Positions 7,917 through 14,459 are shown, counted from the first letter of the stretch. The stretch is DNA of 34,410 nt from Bacteroides sp. OM05-12 (GCF_003438995.1 NZ_QSUN01000031.1:1-34410), one strand, 5' to 3'. The notes: a model not told the origin generated them from the sequence alone. Made by a program: numbers and translations.

Positions 7917-8129
7917 TCAGATAATCAGAAGTGAAAGCAGCACAATGAAAATAAATGCCATAAAAAACAGGTAAACGGCAGAGATAAGCAGCCGGAGAAC
8001 GAACCGGATAATAAAAAAGCCTATGATTAGGGCTATCCACATTCCGGCGGTGCTGGTGGCTGCCTGATAGATGATAAAAGCAAGTATGAACCATCGTAAA
8101 AAAGTCGTTATCTTATTATATACTTTCAT
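7917..8129 (-). CDS. Small two-helix membrane protein
   Basis: The 70-residue protein is almost entirely hydrophobic, with helices at about residues 11-44 (one or two segments broken by a Gly/Ala/Thr turn) and 46-69, and basic residues (KVYNK, RFVLR) at the expected cytoplasmic positions. No family is recognised. An alternative overlapping frame at 7897-8094 is not preferred because it is Cys/His/Tyr-rich and ignores the operon spacing. The gene sits between ardA (43 bases upstream) and the DUF3873 gene. Confidence 0.55.
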   Translation of the reverse strand: MKVYNKITTFLRWFILAFIIYQAATSTAGMWIALIIGFFIIRFVLRLLISAVYLFFMAFIFIVLLSLLII

Positions 8130-8172
8130 TGTCTTGGTGTGTTGTGGGTGGATTGCTCCACCCGGTTAGTAA

Positions 8173-8706
8173 TCAGGCGCAACGGAAAACAAAACCGTTA
8201 TCCATCCAGTAATCAGTCATAAACAGGTCACGGGCAAAAGCCGAATAATCAAAATAGGTCTTTGCGAACTCCGGCAGGTCGTAACATTCCTCTACGATTT
8301 CATAGGCGTAATCTTCCTCGTCCTTATATTCTCCCTGATATTCGTCCTCAAAAGAAGAAATAAGGTCGTCCGCATCTTCTTCGCTTATATCGCTGTTGTG
8401 GTGGTCGCACCATACGAAAAACGCTTCCTGCTCGGTTTCGCTTAGTTTCTCGATGGCATCCCGAAGCTCAAAGAACTTATCGGAAAGCCAACTTTCGGAA
8501 ATCAGGGCTTCCGGGATATTCTCGTAATCCTGAAACATAAATTCCGGGTCTTGGTCGTCCTTGTGCAGTTCCCGGCACGCTTCCATAAATTCGTCCTTGT
8601 CCGAATAATCGGAAAGGTCTAACCACTTGCCGAAAAGTGAACCACTGTTATACTTGTTGTAAGTACCTACATAAACTCTTGCTTCTGATAATGTTACTGT
8701 TTCCAT
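8173..8706 (-). CDS. ardA: Antirestriction protein ArdA
   Basis: The 177-residue protein begins METVTLSEARVYVGTYNKYNSGSLFGKWLDL, the typical ArdA opening, and is very acidic (long Asp/Glu runs such as SEEDADDLISSFEDEY). ArdA is a DNA mimic that binds and blocks type I restriction enzymes, protecting newly entered DNA. The FAKTYFDYSAFARDLFMTDYW segment near the C-terminus is also typical. It heads a - strand group with three small genes downstream. Its upstream region holds a long hairpin with a promoter whose geometry suggests expression from single-stranded transferred DNA, which fits a gene that must act immediately on entry. Confidence 0.92.
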   Translation of the reverse strand: METVTLSEARVYVGTYNKYNSGSLFGKWLDLSDYSDKDEFMEACRELHKDDQDPEFMFQDYENIPEALISESWLSDKFFELRDAIEKLSETEQEAFFVWCDHHNSDISEEDADDLISSFEDEYQGEYKDEEDYAYEIVEECYDLPEFAKTYFDYSAFARDLFMTDYWMDNGFVFRCA

Positions 8707-8751
8707 GACTTTTGAATTTTAATTGTTTGCATCGCTTGTCGCCCACCACAT

Positions 8752-8930
8752 AAATTTTTCCTTTAACTGAATGGGAACATTGTCTTTTCAAAGGTTCGGG
8801 ACTGGTACAGGGCAAATTATTATTTATGAAATACTACCCGCAGGTGTGGAGATTTCTAAAAAATAATTTGAACAGTAACAGGCACGGATATACCTTTGAC
8901 AATGTTCCAATCAGTTTTAGGGAAAATTTT
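8752..8930 (-). promoter_or_regulatory. Long imperfect hairpin upstream of ardA, candidate single-stranded DNA promoter (element A)
   Basis: Nearly the whole 179-base segment folds on itself. Pairs from base to tip are 8752-8761 with 8921-8930, 8765-8770 with 8911-8916, 8774-8784 with 8898-8908, 8789-8795 with 8892-8898, the spacer 8796-8811 with 8871-8886 (imperfect), 8813-8821 with 8862-8870, and a terminal stem around 8822-8832 with 8852-8862. The tip is the 19-base loop ACTACCCGCAGGTGTGGAG at 8833-8851. A four-T bulge (8785-8788) sits next to the -7 box of the arm. An element of the same design lies upstream of the radC-like gene. The pairing is read directly; function is inferred. Confidence 0.7.
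8867..8898 (+). promoter_or_regulatory. Consensus promoter boxes in the right arm of element A
   Basis: TTTG at 8867-8870, 20 bases, then TACCTTTG at 8891-8898 exactly fit the Bacteroides -33/-7 consensus. In duplex DNA it points away from ardA, into a region with no + strand gene. In a folded + strand it would point out of the hairpin base and transcribe towards ardA. Confidence 0.65.
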
Positions 8931-8954
8931 TCTCTTGTTTAAGAGGATAGAAAC

Positions 8955-8973
8955 AAAAGCCATCAGGCTTTTT
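8955..8973 (-). terminator. Terminator hairpin after the radC-like gene
   Basis: AAAAGCC, loop ATCA, GGCTTTTT. The stem is flanked by A and T tracts on both sides and could end transcripts on either strand. For the - strand it lies 32 bases beyond the radC-like stop codon; on the + strand it would end anything started at the element A promoter after about 70 bases. Confidence 0.6.
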
Positions 8974-9004
8974 GTATTGGATAATGAGAGAGTAAAAAAA
9001 GGGC

Positions 9005-9457
9005 TTATAAAAGCCCCTCGTCTGTAAAACTGTAATAGCTTTCTTCTGTCAGGATGATATGGTCTAACAGGTGTAAATCCAAGACCTTGCAGGCTTCTTT
9101 TATTTTTGAGGTGATTTGCTTGTCCGGTTCGCTCGGACGTAGATTGCCCGATGGGTGGTTATGTGAGAGGATGATGCCCGAAGCATGGACTTTTAAGGCT
9201 GTTTGCAGGATGATTTTCACGTCCATTACAGTTTCAGCCATGCCGCCTTTAGAGATAAGGGAAACGCCTAAAGCCTTGTTTGCCCGATTGAGGAACATTA
9301 CATAACTTTCTTCGTGGTGTTCCATACATTCGGAATAGAAAGGTTTTAAGTAAGAATAAGAAGTTTCAGAAGAGAGTATTTTTATTCTTTCGGATGCTTT
9401 TACATTGTCTTTATAAGAGATAGTGATTTCCGGCATGGTAAATTCTGTTGTTTTCAT
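9005..9457 (-). CDS. RadC-like JAB/MPN domain protein
   Basis: The 150-residue protein carries a complete JAMM zinc-protease-type motif, H99-x-H101-x7-S109-xx-D112 in SHNHPSGNLRPSEPD, with a preceding Glu-rich segment (residues 47-50). It is the C-terminal JAB domain of RadC-type proteins without the N-terminal helix-hairpin-helix part, the short form common on mobile elements. The enzymatic activity of these proteins is unproven; they are often found beside anti-restriction genes in leading regions. ATG at 9457 is preceded by an AT-rich leader nearly identical to that of ardA (AAAATTCAA shortly before the ATG). The gene has its own element B hairpin upstream. Confidence 0.88.
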   Translation of the reverse strand: MKTTEFTMPEITISYKDNVKASERIKILSSETSYSYLKPFYSECMEHHEESYVMFLNRANKALGVSLISKGGMAETVMDVKIILQTALKVHASGIILSHNHPSGNLRPSEPDKQITSKIKEACKVLDLHLLDHIILTEESYYSFTDEGLL

Positions 9458-9486
9458 AACGCTTGAATTTTAAATTAAACAATAAG

Positions 9487-9633
9487 AAATTTTGCCGGAC
9501 ACCCACAGTTTGGCGGGGACTTCAACCTAATCTTTTCAAAAAATACGACCCGTAGGTGTGGAGATTTTTTAGAAAACCGGAACGGTTCAGATTTGGTACT
9601 TGTCCCCGCCGGGCTGTACCTTTGCTAAAATTT
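9487..9633 (-). promoter_or_regulatory. Long imperfect hairpin upstream of the radC-like gene, candidate single-stranded DNA promoter (element B)
   Basis: Pairs from base to tip are 9487-9495 with 9624-9633 (one bulge), 9505-9508 with 9614-9617, GGCGGGGAC at 9512-9520 with GTCCCCGCC at 9602-9610, 9525-9533 with 9589-9597 (one mismatch), and 9533-9544 with 9564-9576 (one bulge). The tip is the 19-base loop ACGACCCGTAGGTGTGGAG at 9545-9563, differing from element A at two positions. The stems differ from A in sequence but keep the pairing. The TACCTTTG box lies opposite unpaired bases (an internal bubble between the two basal stems). The functional reading is inference. Confidence 0.68.
9592..9624 (+). 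promoter_or_regulatory. Consensus promoter boxes in the right arm of element B
   Basis: TTTG at 9592-9595, 21 bases, then TACCTTTG at 9617-9624. As with element A, the promoter points away from the adjacent gene in duplex DNA but would point towards it in a folded + strand. Confidence 0.6.
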
Positions 9634-9665
9634 GTGATTGAGATACATTACTTTAGGGAACTGAA

Positions 9666-9691
9666 AAGGGGTATCACTGGTGACACCCCTT
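9666..9691 (-). terminator. Terminator of the integrase-ORF6N transcript
   Basis: AAGGGGT-a-TCAC pairs with GTGA-c-ACCCCTT; on the - strand the stem is followed by TTTT. It lies 24 bases beyond the ORF6N stop codon. Confidence 0.65.
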
Positions 9692-9714
9692 AGACAACCG
9701 AATACCTTAAACCG

Positions 9715-10266
9715 TTATTCGTCATAGGTTCTATATCCTATCGGTTTGCGTGGTTTTGGTTGGGGTTTGCTTAGTAACTGGGTAAGTGCTTGGTAAACTT
9801 CGCTGAATTGTGCGTCCGTACTCTGTTCCAGTTCTTCAATGCGTTTAAGAAGTTCCTCGTAACCGATTGACATTTGGCGCATGAGGACGAAAGCACGCAT
9901 GATGGAGATATTCACCTTAACGGCTGTATCGCTTCTTAAAACGGATGAAATCATGGCGACCCCTTGCTCGGTGAACACAAAATTTTGATAACGAGAGCCA
10001 CCCCATCTTGAGGTCACAGTTTGTGACCTCAAGTTTGTTTCGTCCCCTGTTTCTTTTTCTAAGGTCATAACTTGTGACCTTAAAGATTCCATTTCCTCTT
10101 TGGTAAGCTGAAACATAAAGTCGTCCGGGAAGCGGTCGATATTACGTTTTACAGCCTGTTTCAATGCTTTTGTTTCCACTTGGTAAAGTGCCGCAAGGTC
10201 ACTGTCGAGCATGACACGGCAACCTCTGATTTCATAAATCTTGCTTTGGATGATTTGTAAGTCCAT
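9715..10266 (-). CDS. ORF6N domain DNA-binding protein
   Basis: The 183-residue protein has an N-terminal ORF6N domain (about residues 5-110): IYEIRGCRVMLDSDLAALYQVETKALKQAVKRNIDRFPDDFMF, later FTEQGVAMISSVLRSD. ORF6N proteins are phage and mobile-element DNA-binding regulators related to the KilA-N/Bro group. A C-terminal helical segment (ELLKRIEELEQ) probably dimerises and is followed by a basic Pro-rich tail. The start lies 11 bases after the stop of the integrase-like gene, so the two are co-transcribed. The motif LRSQ-x-x-T occurs twice, and each copy is encoded within a palindromic DNA segment that is also found between the two integrase genes. Confidence 0.88.
   Translation of the reverse strand: MDLQIIQSKIYEIRGCRVMLDSDLAALYQVETKALKQAVKRNIDRFPDDFMFQLTKEEMESLRSQVMTLEKETGDETNLRSQTVTSRWGGSRYQNFVFTEQGVAMISSVLRSDTAVKVNISIMRAFVLMRQMSIGYEELLKRIEELEQSTDAQFSEVYQALTQLLSKPQPKPRKPIGYRTYDE
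10007..10082. repeat. Two palindromes inside the ORF6N gene
   Basis: At 10007-10033, 12-base arms CTTGAGGTCACA and TGTGACCTCAAG flank GTT perfectly. At 10060-10082 a diverged copy (TAAGGTCATA, ACT, TTGTGACCTTA) keeps the pairing with one wobble. The core GGTCACAGTTTGTGACC recurs outside the gene at 10900-10916. Confidence 0.8.
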
Positions 10267-10277
10267 AATTTCGTCAT

Positions 10278-10853
10278 TTAGATGTTAATAATATTGTTCT
10301 CTTTTAATTTCTCTGAAACTTTTTCCATTGCCTTGTATAGCTGAAAATCAGTAACTTTTCCACAGTTCAAAGACTTTCTTTCTGTGAGTTTATTTACTGT
10401 TTCTGTTGCTAAACCGTTACCCTTTAAGATAGTGTAAACGAACGTATGTCTTGCAAAATTGAAGGTAAGCTGCTTTTCTATTTTACATTCTTCGCCTACT
10501 TCTTTAAGGTAGTAATTCATCTTTTGAATGCTGGGTACAGGCAGCAGTAATCTTGTGCTATTTGAATATTCACTGTATTTCTCTAAAATAATACGTGGTA
10601 TATCCAAAAGAGGAATATTCATTGGAACGCTGCTTTTCTGTATATAAATCTTTATCCAGTATTTCCCGTTAGGAGTAACGACTAAATTCTTTGTAGTCAG
10701 ATTTTTAATATTGCTATAATTTAATCCTGTGAAGCATGAAAAGAGAAATATATCCCGGATTTTGTCTAAACGTACTGTTGTAAATCGGGCTTTCAAAATA
10801 AGACTAACTTCTTCTAATGTTAGGCAAGTATTTTTAATTGGTAATAATTTCAT
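10278..10853 (-). CDS. Degenerate integrase catalytic domain, lacking N-terminal DNA-binding domains
   Basis: The 191-residue product aligns with the C-terminal half of the neighbouring full integrase (IRDIFLFSCFTGLNYSNI, PLLDIPRIIL, QKMNYYLKEVGEECKIEKQLTFNFARHTF). It lacks the arm-binding and core-binding N-terminal domains. Several catalytic positions are altered: Asn45 at the Arg-I/Ser position, Asn132 in place of the His of HxxR, and LTERKS instead of LGHTDI; Arg135 and a Tyr at 173 remain. It is therefore probably inactive as a recombinase and may be a decaying duplicate or a regulator. It is co-directional with the integrase and ORF6N genes, and ends 11 bases before the latter. Confidence 0.75.
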   Translation of the reverse strand: MKLLPIKNTCLTLEEVSLILKARFTTVRLDKIRDIFLFSCFTGLNYSNIKNLTTKNLVVTPNGKYWIKIYIQKSSVPMNIPLLDIPRIILEKYSEYSNSTRLLLPVPSIQKMNYYLKEVGEECKIEKQLTFNFARHTFVYTILKGNGLATETVNKLTERKSLNCGKVTDFQLYKAMEKVSEKLKENNIINI

Positions 10854-10893
10854 ATATCAATTAATTATAAGATTATTAGTATGTAGTTGGTAA

Positions 10894-10922
10894 GGAACTG
10901 GTCACAGTTTGTGACCAGTTCC
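10894..10922. repeat. Perfect 13-bp palindrome between the two integrase genes
   Basis: GGAACTGGTCACA, GTT, TGTGACCAGTTCC. No T tract follows on either strand, so it is not an ordinary terminator. The central 17 bases equal those of a palindrome inside the ORF6N gene, suggesting a protein-binding site or a small repeat unit. Confidence 0.8.
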
Positions 10923-10929
10923 GGTTCTA

Positions 10930-12159
10930 TTATAAAGTAACAGGGCTTTTGATATTGATTTTTTGTGCCAATAATTCCATGTCGTTACTCAACTTCGTAT
11001 CTATCACTTTTGCGTATATTTGTGTAGTGCGAATATCCGTGTGTCCCAGCATTTTAGAAACACTTTCTATGGGTACACCATTGGCTAAAGTAATGGTCGT
11101 TGCAAACGTATGGCGGGCAAGATGGAAGGTGACGTTTTTGTCAATTCCGCATACGATGGCAATTTCTTTCAAATAATCATTCATCTTTTGATTGCTGATA
11201 ACTGGTAATAGCTGACCGTTTTTAAGTTTTCCCTCGTATTTGTTCAGGATAGCTTTCGGAATATCCAGTAACCGGATATTCGATGTTACTTTTGTCTTGT
11301 GACGCTTCTTTATAATCCACAAATTATCATCAAATGCCAAACGTATATCGTTGCTGGTTAATTCGCATATATCCACGTATGAAAGTCCCGTATAGCAGCT
11401 AAAAATGAATATATCCCGCACTTGTTCCAACCGTTTTGAAGCAAAATCTTTATTGCATATCCTGCTTATCTCGTCCTTGTCAAGATACCCTCTTTCTATA
11501 TACTCGAATTTGAGTTTATAATTGGCGAACGGGTCGGCAGTAATCAATCCCGTACCTTGTGCAAAGTTTACCACCGTGCGGAAACGCTGGATAAACTTCA
11601 TTGCCGTATTGGGTGAACAGTCGTGGTTCTTTATTATATATAGGTAGAAGTTTTCGATGAATACCTTGTTGATTTGGCGTATCGGCATATCTGATACACG
11701 ATATTCATCTTTCATGTATTCAGTCAGGCGTAACTTGGTTAGTTCGTATCTGCTGTATGTTTTGGGGGTCGCTTCTCCCGCTTCGACCTTTTTCTTGTAT
11801 TGGTCGTTGTGTTGAGTAAAAAAAGAAATAATGGTATTTGCTTCTTCCTCTTTTCCCAATAGTGCATTTTTCACGCTTTCGGGTGTAACATAACTATCCC
11901 GCATTAATTGATTGTGGAAGTGGGAACGTATATTTGCTTTGATGTCGTCCAGCATGGAGTTAAGCCTTTGTATCTCCATAGATTTACCTGTGGCTCTGCC
12001 GGATTTCCAGTTAGTTTCTAATACTTCTAACTTGGTATTGAATTGGGTCTGTTTGCCGTTGATTGTGATACGGGCATGAATGGGTACTAAACCATTCTTT
12101 TTCATCTTGTCTTTTTTCAGGTAAAACAATACGCTGAAAGTACTTTTTTCATTCTTCAT
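10930..12159 (-). CDS. int: Tyrosine site-specific integrase of the ICE (IntDOT-like)
   Basis: The 409-residue protein (start ATG 12159, MKNEKSTFSVLF) has an N-terminal arm-binding domain, a core-binding SAM-like domain (about residues 105-205) and a C-terminal catalytic domain. Catalytic residues are visible: Ser260 at the Arg-I position (CYTGLSYVDI), a Lys near 288, His346-x-x-Arg349 (HLARHTF), His373 (LGHTDI) and Tyr382. Replacement of Arg-I by Ser is a known peculiarity of the CTnDOT integrase, with almost the same numbering. It would excise and integrate this element. An upstream ATG at 12183 exists, but a TAGTTTTG -7 box at 12181-12188 would start the transcript inside that extension, favouring 12159. 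Confidence 0.93.
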   Translation of the reverse strand: MKNEKSTFSVLFYLKKDKMKKNGLVPIHARITINGKQTQFNTKLEVLETNWKSGRATGKSMEIQRLNSMLDDIKANIRSHFHNQLMRDSYVTPESVKNALLGKEEEANTIISFFTQHNDQYKKKVEAGEATPKTYSRYELTKLRLTEYMKDEYRVSDMPIRQINKVFIENFYLYIIKNHDCSPNTAMKFIQRFRTVVNFAQGTGLITADPFANYKLKFEYIERGYLDKDEISRICNKDFASKRLEQVRDIFIFSCYTGLSYVDICELTSNDIRLAFDDNLWIIKKRHKTKVTSNIRLLDIPKAILNKYEGKLKNGQLLPVISNQKMNDYLKEIAIVCGIDKNVTFHLARHTFATTITLANGVPIESVSKMLGHTDIRTTQIYAKVIDTKLSNDMELLAQKINIKSPVTL

Positions 12160-12180
12160 AATCTCACTTTTTTTAGATTG

Positions 12181-12188
12181 CAAAACTA
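12181..12188 (-). promoter_or_regulatory. Likely -7 box of the integrase promoter
   Basis: TAGTTTTG on the - strand fits TAnnTTTG and lies about 22 bases upstream of the preferred start codon. No good -33 box is seen at the usual distance. Confidence 0.45.
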
Positions 12189-12257
12189 ATTTTAATCACT
12201 GTAAATGAGATAAATAGAGTATAGACAAATCACGTCAAAAGTAAGCCATTTTCTGAC

Positions 12258-12299
12258 AATCGTACCCCCTAATCGTTTTTTGGGGAAGGGGGTACGATT
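12258..12299. repeat. Perfect 13-bp inverted repeat near the ICE right end
   Basis: Arms AATCGTACCCCCT (12258-12270) and AGGGGGTACGATT (12287-12299) flank 16 bases containing a T6 run. It lies between the integrase gene and the chromosomal tRNA, about 100 bases upstream of int, where an attachment site or integrase/excisionase binding site would be expected. Confidence 0.7.
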
Positions 12300-12357
12300 T
12301 GGATACTCAACCGTGTCTTTTCGTGCCCCTTTTTTGTCTTTTAAGCAAGACTGAAAC

Positions 12358-12397
12358 AATAAAAAAAGTCCTACAATACGTTGATATTGTAGGACTT
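12358..12397 (-). terminator. Terminator of tRNA-Lys
   Basis: Perfect 13-bp stem AAGTCCTACAATA/TATTGTAGGACTT with a 6-base loop. On the - strand it is followed by seven Ts. It lies 36 bases downstream of the tRNA 3' end and appears intact, so the ICE boundary must be to its left. Confidence 0.85.
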
Positions 12398-12433
12398 GTC
12401 TCTTTTTTGTCGCCGTTTGGCTTTGTTCTTATG

Positions 12434-12506
12434 TGATCCGCCTGGGGCTCGAACCCAGGACCCCAACATTAAAAGTGTTGTGCTCTACCTGCTGAGCTAG
12501 CGAATC
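12434..12506 (-). tRNA. tRNA-Lys (anticodon UUU)
   Basis: The - strand folds as a complete cloverleaf. The acceptor stem GATTCGC pairs with GCGGATC; the D-arm is GCTCAGCAGGTAGAGC; the anticodon stem CAACA/TGTTG encloses CTTTTAA with anticodon TTT. The T-arm CTGGG-TTCGAGC-CCCAG follows, with discriminator A and no encoded CCA. Length is 73 bases. It has a consensus promoter 29 bases upstream and a strong terminator downstream. It is the first clearly chromosomal feature beside the ICE. Confidence 0.97.
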
Positions 12507-12534
12507 AATCCTTTTTATTGCTGTTAAGCGGGTG

Positions 12535-12565
12535 CAAAGGTATAACTATTTATTAAAAGTCCAAA
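12535..12565 (-). promoter_or_regulatory. Promoter of tRNA-Lys
   Basis: On the - strand TTTG (12562-12565), 19 bases, then TACCTTTG (12535-12542): an exact Bacteroides-type -33/-7 pair. Confidence 0.8.
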
Positions 12566-12584
12566 ATTATTTTATACTTTTTCC

Positions 12585-12592
12585 TATATTTG
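12585..12592 (+). promoter_or_regulatory. Likely -7 box of ettA
   Basis: TATATTTG, 38 bases before the ettA start codon, fits TAnnTTTG; the -33 box is not clear. Confidence 0.5.
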
Positions 12593-12629
12593 TACCGAAA
12601 TATATTCGACACATTATATATATAGAAAT

Positions 12630-14318
12630 ATGGCAGATGATAAGAAAATAATTTTTTCGATGGTAGGAGTGAGCAAGTCCTTCCAAAATAATAAGCAAGT
12701 GTTGAAAGATATCTATCTATCTTTCTTTTATGGAGCTAAAATCGGTATTATAGGTTTAAACGGTTCGGGTAAGTCAACTTTGTTGAAAATCATTGCAGGC
12801 TTGGATAAATCGTATCAAGGCGAGGTTGTGTTTTCACCAGGTTATTCTGTTGGTTATCTGGCTCAGGAACCTCATTTGGATGATACTAAAACCGTAAAGG
12901 AGGTTGTGATGGAAGGTGTACAGCCTATTGTTGATACTTTAGCGGAATATGAAGAGATAAACCTTAAATTTGGTTTACCGGAATATTATGAAGATCAAGA
13001 TAAGATGGATCAACTCTTTGCTCGTCAGGCTGAATTACAAGATATTATAGATTCTACTGATGCATGGAACTTGGATAGTAAATTGGAAAGAGCAATGGAT
13101 GCATTACGTTGTCCACCTGAAGATCAACCGATGAAATTTTTATCCGGTGGTGAGCGTCGTCGTGTAGCATTGTGCCGTTTGTTGCTTCAAAAACCTGATA
13201 TTTTATTGCTTGATGAACCTACCAACCATTTAGACGCAGAGTCTATTGATTGGCTGGAACAGCATTTACAGCAATATGAAGGTACGGTGATTTGTATTAC
13301 TCATGACCGCTATTTCCTTGATCATGTTGCAGGATGGATTCTGGAACTCGACCGTGGTGAAGGTATTCCTTGGAAAGGAAATTATTCTTCTTGGTTGGAG
13401 CAAAAGACCAAACGTATGGAAATGGAGGAGAAAACAGTTAGTAAACGCCGTAAAACTCTTGAAAGAGAGTTAGAGTGGGTGCGTATGGCTCCGAAAGCTC
13501 GTCAGGCTAAAGGTAAAGCTCGTTTGAATTCTTATGATAAGCTTTTAAATGAAGACCAAAAAGAAAAAGAAGAGAAGCTCGAGATCTTTATACCGAACGG
13601 TCCTCGTTTAGGAAATAAAGTGATTGAAGCTATTGGAGTACAGAAAGCTTATGGTGATAAGTTGTTGTTCGATAATCTTAACTTTATGTTGCCACCAAAT
13701 GGCATTGTTGGTGTTATTGGCCCTAATGGAGCAGGTAAAACAACTCTTTTCCGTTTAATTATGGGCTTGGAACAAGTGGATAAAGGAACGTTTGAAGTGG
13801 GAGATACCGTGAAGATTGCTTATGTAGATCAGCAACATAGGGATATAGAGGCTGATAAAAGCGTTTACCAGGTGATTTCCGGTGGCAACGAGTTGATTCG
13901 TTTGGGAGGCAGAGATGTTAATGCCCGTGCTTACTTGTCACGTTTTAATTTTTCCGGTGGTGATCAAGAGAAACTTTGCGGTATGCTTTCCGGTGGTGAA
14001 CGTAATCGTTTGCATTTAGCTATGGCATTAAAAGAAGAAGGTAACGTTCTATTGCTTGATGAGCCTACCAATGATATTGATGTAAATACACTTCGGGCAT
14101 TGGAGGAGGGCTTGGAAGATTTTGCGGGCTGTGCTGTTGTTATTTCGCATGACCGCTGGTTCCTTGATCGTATATGTACTCATATTTTAGCTTTTGAAGG
14201 AAATTCGGAGGTGTTTTTCTTTGAAGGATCGTATTCAGAGTATGAAGAAAATAAATTAAAGCGTTTGGGTGCTGAAGAACCTAAACGGGTACGTTATCGC
14301 AAATTGATGGAAGATTAG
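12630..14318 (+). CDS. ettA: Energy-dependent translational throttle ATPase EttA (ABC-F)
   Basis: The 562-residue cytosolic protein has two ABC domains in tandem. The first has Walker A GLNGSGKST at residues 42-50, signature LSGGERRRVALCRLL and Walker B ILLLDEPTNHLD. The second has Walker A GPNGAGKTT near residue 368, signature LSGGERNRLHLAMAL and LLLDEPTNDID. A basic linker (KRRKTLERELEWVRMAPKARQAKGKARL) between them is the P-site tRNA interaction motif region characteristic of ABC-F proteins. Length (E. coli EttA 555) and the EYEEINLKF/AWNLDSKLERAMDALRCP segments identify EttA, which binds the ribosomal E site and gates entry into elongation according to energy charge. A terminator follows directly, so it is monocistronic. 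Confidence 0.95.
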   Translation: MADDKKIIFSMVGVSKSFQNNKQVLKDIYLSFFYGAKIGIIGLNGSGKSTLLKIIAGLDKSYQGEVVFSPGYSVGYLAQEPHLDDTKTVKEVVMEGVQPIVDTLAEYEEINLKFGLPEYYEDQDKMDQLFARQAELQDIIDSTDAWNLDSKLERAMDALRCPPEDQPMKFLSGGERRRVALCRLLLQKPDILLLDEPTNHLDAESIDWLEQHLQQYEGTVICITHDRYFLDHVAGWILELDRGEGIPWKGNYSSWLEQKTKRMEMEEKTVSKRRKTLERELEWVRMAPKARQAKGKARLNSYDKLLNEDQKEKEEKLEIFIPNGPRLGNKVIEAIGVQKAYGDKLLFDNLNFMLPPNGIVGVIGPNGAGKTTLFRLIMGLEQVDKGTFEVGDTVKIAYVDQQHRDIEADKSVYQVISGGNELIRLGGRDVNARAYLSRFNFSGGDQEKLCGMLSGGERNRLHLAMALKEEGNVLLLDEPTNDIDVNTLRALEEGLEDFAGCAVVISHDRWFLDRICTHILAFEGNSEVFFFEGSYSEYEENKLKRLGAEEPKRVRYRKLMED

Positions 14319-14348
14319 TAAATAAGTAGTTATAAAACAATAGTTTAT

Positions 14349-14383
14349 AGACCTTTGCATTGTTCAAGTGCAAAGGTCTTTTT
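14349..14383 (+). terminator. Terminator of ettA
   Basis: Perfect 11-bp stem AGACCTTTGCA/TGCAAAGGTCT with a 9-base loop, followed by five Ts. Confidence 0.85.
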
Positions 14384-14459
14384 GTGTTTATTTTGGAAGA
14401 ATTTGATTTTTCGTTAAAAGATGAAATGCAAATGTAATGTATAACTAAATAATATTAAT

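Noticed and set aside
8752..9633. Invertible promoter (phase-variable switch) reading of the two hairpins
   Set aside because: The inverted arms carry promoter-like sequence, but the arms are imperfect, differ between the two copies and enclose a conserved loop; invertible promoters normally have exact, shared recombination repeats.
12160..12183. Longer integrase start at 12183
   Set aside because: The -7 box at 12181-12188 would place transcription start inside the extension, and family members start at MKNEKSTF-like sequences.
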